Below, piece by piece: positions 18,941-23,538 of a stretch of DNA of 23,538 bases; the first letter of the stretch is position 1, and every line of letters begins with the position of its first letter. The stretch is taken from assembly GCA_000708835.1 (NCBI GenBank), contig DF237872.1, positions 1 through 23,538 on the forward strand. The letters are read 5' to 3'. The translations under genes and the position numbers were made by a program. The stretch comes from Klebsormidium nitens. Its lineage: Eukaryota > Streptophyta > Klebsormidiophyceae > Klebsormidiales > Klebsormidiaceae. The notes beneath the pieces were generated by a model. That model was not told the origin of the DNA. It worked only from the letters and a program-made list of their open reading frames with translations, and searched no databases.

Positions 18941-21900
18941 ATGAAAGGACTTGCTCAGCATTTGATGGCGGTCTTTTCTGCAACGGGGCACTGTTTCAGT
19001 CCAGACCTGGAAATAGTGTATGCTGTGATGACGGTTGTGGATGGGGCAATCTGTGCTGTAGCGGCAGTGCAGGTGAGTGCTCCACCTCAACTGCTGTTGC
19101 AGTGGTCAGGCTGTTGTTACAAGGTATCAGGTCCTAGGAGGCAGGGTCTGAAGCAGAAGGTCGCAATGTTACTTTTCAAAAACAATTCTGAGAGTTAACT
19201 GCAACATTGCATTCATGATGGGGCGGCTTGCAATGTGGTTGCTTATGCACTTCTATGGCGTGACCAGCACAAACCTTAAGGGTTTCGTGGTTCTTTGCAG
19301 TTTTTCCGGATACACTTCCAAATACGCAAGTGGACGAGGCAGAAAGTGTTCCATGCCATGGTGGCAGTAGCCAATTTTGGTGAGCGAAATCGTCCAATTC
19401 TGCTTACGACTTCTTCTTCAGCAATATTCACAAACATCTGCGGCGTGTTTCATTCGGTCTGTGCCTCAGGTCTGGTCCGAGTAGACCAGGGCCCACAAGC
19501 GTGCTTGCATCTTGAAACATCCTGGGTTGGCATGGTGCAGGTTACTGCCTCTACTTTTTGATCAACCCCCGGGCGGCCTGTGGTGGGTGGCCCTGTTGGA
19601 GGAACGTCTGTGGCTTCGTGCTACTGGGTGAGCTTGCCCCCGTGGCATCTGTCGCGCATTTTATTGGTTTCTCGGAAGAGTCAACCTGACTCGTCATTCA
19701 TTGTTGACACATGGGGGGGAAGTGTTTTGCTGTTGCAGTTATGAAAACTGAAACGTAAAAATGTCGGTACCAACTTTCGCAAGCTTCAAGGTCGATCAGG
19801 TGGTTTCAGCAGGCACCTGGTTCCGGCCTCCATTGCTTCCCGGTACTCTGTATGCGATGTGATGTATCATGTAGGACAGGTACATATTGCGTATGGGTCG
19901 CCGCACAAAGTACTCATAAAGGTGGATGGGCTCTGCAAGGCTCTTCCTCACCGCTCAGGCTTTCTGCTCTCAGCTCTTCCCTCTCATCACCACATCTCTG
20001 ACCGATTGTCTGGCGTCTTTGTGTGCAGCTGTCCCCCAGATCGTGTTTCTGGCAACGTTTCTGCTGCTGTTGTCATTCTGGGTTGATTTGGTATACCAAG
20101 CCAGGGACCTGGATGAAGAGGAGGAGGAAGAGGCCGACCACGTGGAGGACGGCCGGGGGGGAACCTCCGAGAGTGATAGCGGTCATTCTGGGGCATTCTT
20201 CTCACGGCAGCGATGGCGGCTCTGGTGGAAGAAGCTGCGGCCACGGGGCAGGAAAGCCGTCTTCGTGGGGGTGAGCAGCTTCATCGAATTGTGCCCTGCT
20301 GCTGTTTCTTTGAGTCGGTGGTGAAGTGCAGTTGCTTATCTGTTGCAGATGTCCGTGCTGGCTGGACGCAAGACCGCTTGTCTCTTCCACCATTTAGATT
20401 GTAGACTGCGAAGGCACCTCGACCTCAATGCTTGCCTTTTCGTGACGCAAATTCATCTTTCAGACGGGTCTCTGGCCGAATCAGGAAGATGCACCTCATG
20501 AAAAGTATGTCGAATCGCCCCTACTGTTGGGCCTTGTCCATTGCGCTCACTTCTTTTGGTCCCGCGCTCACCTGTCTCGCCAGTGGTGTGCAGGTTGTGG
20601 CAGTTATCTGCCTGCTCACCGCCGTTTTCGCCCTTCTCATATGGATTGGGATGGGCCACAATCCAATAAACTCAGTGGCAGTCGCCGAGGTACGCTTCCG
20701 AATCATCTTCCTCCTGCACCATCCTCCCTGCATACTTGTCGACTTGTTCTTTAGAAGCATTGCTTTGGGGGGTGTTGAGTTTGCCCTGTAGAAAGCCATT
20801 TTTGGGTTTAGCTGCCCTCTCGGTTGATCAACGGGCCTTGCTGTCAAAGCAATATTCAGTTTCAGGCTCCCTCTTTTGTGTTCGCTCACTTTGACCTCTG
20901 CGTCCCGTGCAGCTGTATGCGGACCTCTTTGCCACCCTGACGTTACTCTGCGGCGGTGGCCTGGCCATCTATGGTCTGCTCCTTTACAGCAAGATGCTCA
21001 GGGTCCAGTCCGGGCAGACGTCCGCAGACCTAGGCAAGGTGGGCGAAGCGACTCTTATGACTTTAATCCCGAGACATGCTTTTCTTCTGGCCATGCTTCC
21101 TTTCCGCAGACTGTCTTCTGGACCTTGGCAGCATCATTGCGGACAGATGCCTCGACATCGTGGTACATCGAGTCCTGCCTTTTTCGCCTTCACAAGCGAC
21201 GTCCTGGCAGGCCGTTGCTGATGCTGCTGACGTGCAGGTGGCGACGCTGGCCATCGTATGCCTCATCTGCTTCACCTTCCGCGCCCTGCTGGTCCTGGTC
21301 AACAACCTGCGGGTGAGCCTCCCGTCACCGGAAAGTTGGCCCCCCCTGGTCTCACTGCCGATGGCTGTAATAGCTACATGGCTGTTGGGGATGGCCTTGG
21401 CTCCACAGCTGGTTCGTAATGCACTACGTACTTAAACCTCTGCCCTTTTAACGCAGCTTACTACGTGGGTCAGGAGTCCAATATAGCCAGCTTGTCCTAG
21501 TCCGACTAGATCGTCCATTTGTCTCCAGGATGAGAGCAGCCAGGAGGGCACGGACCCCGCTAGCCCCCTCTACCCGCTGCTGACGCTCGCGTACTACGCC
21601 GTGGGAGAGAGCGTGCCGTCCATCTTCGTCCTGATCTGCCTTCGAGAGATGCCCGTCGGGGGCTCCAAGCAGCACCGGCGAAAAAGTTTCTCGTCTGGTC
21701 CTTCCTTAGAAGAGCCGTTGCTAGTTCCGGTGGCCAATGGGCTCCCCCCAGCCGATGCAGTGCAGCCTGCGGTGGCCCCCTGGAGTGTTGCTCCTCCCGT
21801 CCCCCCAAAGCCCGGCGACAAGGCTCACTCCGCGCCAACGTCCACTCTGGAGCATCCGAGGAGGGCGAAGGCGCATGCGTTGGGGTCGAAGCGGCCAATC

Positions 21901-22030
21901 AGTGAGCTTGGATGTTTGCATTTGCTTGTCGTCTCTGCTGAAGTTGACCGGTTCTGACTCGAAAAAGGCTTTCCTTGCAGACGCATTGTCGGCACACACG
22001 GAAGAACAAGGTGCAGCGGTACTTTGCTAA
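18941..22030 (+). CDS. THH1/TOM1/TOM3-family seven-helix membrane protein (9 exons, 419 aa)
   Basis: Member of the plant THH1/TOM1/TOM3 domain family of seven-helix proteins; in Arabidopsis TOM1 sits mainly in the tonoplast and is known as a host factor for tobamovirus RNA replication, but its cellular role is unclear. Exons: 18941-19072, 19301-19379, 19541-19627, 20029-20270, 20594-20689, 20913-21038, 21238-21312, 21529-21901, 21981-22030. An in-frame TGA at 18923-18925 makes ATG 18941 the first possible start. Family hallmarks are WTRQKVFHAM in loop 1, the VPQ-to-FWVDLVYQAR helix 3, ICFTFRALLVLV in helix 6, and YYAVGESVPSIFVLICLREMP-like helix 7, which aligns with YYMLVEILPS of TOM1. Odd features are an acidic then basic insert at about 126-175 between helices 3 and 4, and a long proline-rich tail after helix 7. 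Exon 3 is the least certain. If the 79-base last intron is retained, the protein ends at 21957 instead. Confidence 0.82.
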
Positions 22031-22837
22031 GTACCGCTGAAATGGCTTGGGGCATGCGACTCAGTAGACTATATGCTTGCATCAAGTCGCCGATTCTGCT
22101 CCTGATTGCTTCTGGGTGGTCTACTTGCAGGTAGAAGATAGTGAACAATGTTGTTCGTAAGAGAAAAGCTTGCTGATAGCAATGGGGCATCCTCAGATGT
22201 TTTGAGTCTTGGAACAAGGAGTCGAGTACAATAGACGCTGGCGAAACGGGATCCTCAAATCTGTAGAACTCCGGCAACCGGAAGCATCAACCATGTGGAG
22301 CCCCGTTCCAAGGAAAGTATGCAAGAGAAAAGTTCATATCGTCAAAGGAGGCTAAGATACTTGTAAATTAGTTCGTGTGGCACACCGTAGGTTTAACGAC
22401 TTTTTGCCAAAGTACCTCTTTGCTAATCATCCCCATACCGGATTGCAATATAAGAGTAAACATTTACCTTGACAGCTCCTGAACGCATTGATCTATAGAC
22501 TGATGTCAGAAGTGGTGATATTAACCAAGAAAAGCTTGGATCCTCTGGCCCGGTCACATTGTCAGATTGCCTGAATTTCTAAGCTTCACATTAATTCGAC
22601 AGACGTGAGTTGACCAAAGTTGAGTTGCGCATGCTTTGGAGCCACGTCGGCTGATCCCCCGCCTTTTGTGAAGTACCCGGTGCCCAAGATTATGCAGATA
22701 AGTGCGGCAAGCCAAAGCAAGCTTGCTAGTAGGTATGTCAGTGTCGCACATGTCTATGTATGTATTGGTAAATGGAGCATGGCCGGCATGTCATGCAGTC
22801 CTAGTTACGATTGAATGCACAAGTTTCAGATTTTTGA
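22031..22837. other. Intergenic region downstream of the TOM1-like gene
   Basis: No gene is supported. It should contain the 3' untranslated region; TGTAA at 22362-22366 is a candidate poly(A) signal 330 bases after the stop. Minus-strand frames here are antisense to the end of the TOM1-like gene and have no recognisable product. Confidence 0.5.
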
Positions 22838-23443
22838 ATGCACGCAGCACAATTCATGATTGGCGGCCCAATGACAAATGAAAAGCTCGAAACAGCTGAG
22901 CTTGAACTGGAATTGTCATGCATTGCTAGTAACTTAGCCGCATGCGGGATTTCAAGACCGTTTCCAGCAGATCGGTCCAGATCACCGGTTGTCAGTCGCC
23001 CATGGCAGGAAGCGCCCCAGCTATCCAGCTCTAGCGGATTGTGGTCACTGCATGCAAGCTCGCGATTTCAGGAACTAGCAGTGGAGATTCTACGATTCAC
23101 CGGATTTCTATATACCGTTAACGCCGTCAAACTTGGTACTTCGGGTCCTACCCCCTTTTTGGGTGGGTCGGTCGCTCGGGGAAAAATAATAATTATATTT
23201 TACTCACATTATGCTGATAAGGGGGGGAAATCCACAATTTCCGGGGCAAAAGCCAAAAAGATCAAACGATTTTCAGGTATCCGCATAAAAGTTGGTCTCC
23301 AAATCGAAGGGTCCAAGCCCAAAAGTGGATCTAATATTTATTATTTTTACTCCAAAATTCTTCGGGTCGATCGGGGACCGGAGACCGGGAATCAACTTCG
23401 AACCGCCTTAGTACGCCGAGAGAGGGTGCATTGGAATTTGTAG
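22838..23443 (+). CDS. Hypothetical 201-aa ORF, unrecognised
   Basis: An uninterrupted ATG-to-TAG frame of 201 codons, the longest single-exon frame outside the genes. The first third is acidic and polar. The last third is basic, with a run of Ile/Phe/Tyr (KIIIIFYSHYADKGG) and then Lys/Gly-rich sequence. It matches no family I know. Codon use lacks the G/C-rich third positions of the four genes, and the second half coincides with a compositionally patchy stretch (23140-23420) that looks like degraded mobile-element or repeat DNA. It may be a chance frame or a transposon fragment. Confidence 0.2.
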   Translation: MHAAQFMIGGPMTNEKLETAELELELSCIASNLAACGISRPFPADRSRSPVVSRPWQEAPQLSSSSGLWSLHASSRFQELAVEILRFTGFLYTVNAVKLGTSGPTPFLGGSVARGKIIIIFYSHYADKGGKSTISGAKAKKIKRFSGIRIKVGLQIEGSKPKSGSNIYYFYSKILRVDRGPETGNQLRTALVRRERVHWNL

Positions 23444-23538
23444 CAAGTTCAACAGTGCTGCCGGTGCCAATGGCAAGGACACACAAGTGCGAACTTGGGC
23501 CTACCAAATGAAGTTCGGTGTTAAATGAACGCTCGCGA

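Noticed and set aside
20432-20593. Extra TOM1-like exon before 20594
   Set aside because: Sequence here is open, but it shows no family similarity, and exon 4 joins exon 5 directly in phase at the expected helix 4.
21825-22277. 150-codon minus-strand frame
   Set aside because: It is antisense to the last exons of the TOM1-like gene and has no recognisable domain or splice partner.
1-23538. tRNA, rRNA, CRISPR arrays or bacterial operons
   Set aside because: No cloverleaf with a B-box-like GGTTCGANTCC was recognised, no spaced direct repeats occur, and all genes have spliceosomal introns.

Overview
The window is eukaryotic nuclear DNA. Four protein genes can be assembled, each split by GT-AG introns of about 80 to 560 bases. 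Donors are mostly GTGAGN and acceptors mostly GCAG. There is no operon layout, no ribosome-binding-site pattern and no CRISPR array. Exons are rich in G/C at third codon positions; introns and intergenic DNA are closer to balanced. The gene families (an ABCG7-type half transporter, a plant-type inositol transporter with a PSI loop, a THH1/TOM1/TOM3-type seven-helix protein) are characteristic of the green lineage. Together with the compact gene spacing, they suggest a green alga, most likely a streptophyte alga of the Klebsormidium type. That placement is inference; no species marker was seen.

Layout. Positions 1-1285 are upstream DNA holding a large foldback inverted repeat (517-859) and two small upstream ORFs. 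Positions 1286-6787 (+) are a 12-exon ABCG half transporter of 678 aa closest to Arabidopsis ABCG7/WBC7. Positions 6788-9871 are intergenic. Positions 9872-12126 (+) are a 5-exon gene for an unrecognised 384-aa type I membrane protein. Positions 12127-14398 are intergenic, between convergent gene ends. Positions 14399-18343 (-) are a 9-exon myo-inositol/H+ symporter-like gene of 640 aa carrying an eight-cysteine PSI-like loop. Positions 18344-18940 are a short divergent intergenic segment. Positions 18941-22030 (+) are a 9-exon TOM1-family seven-helix protein of 419 aa with an unusual acidic insert. Positions 22031-23538 are intergenic with one unrecognised 201-aa ORF.

How the genes relate. 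All four encode membrane proteins, but they are independent eukaryotic transcription units, so proximity does not imply a shared pathway. The only close pair is the inositol transporter and the TOM1-like gene, whose start codons lie 597 bases apart head to head and could share a promoter region. The reading frame is continuous across every proposed splice junction, and each assembled coding length is a multiple of three. This internal check supports the models; no transcript data were available. The observations most worth following are the novel type I membrane protein, the PSI loop in the inositol transporter, the acidic insert in the TOM1-like protein, and the foldback element.
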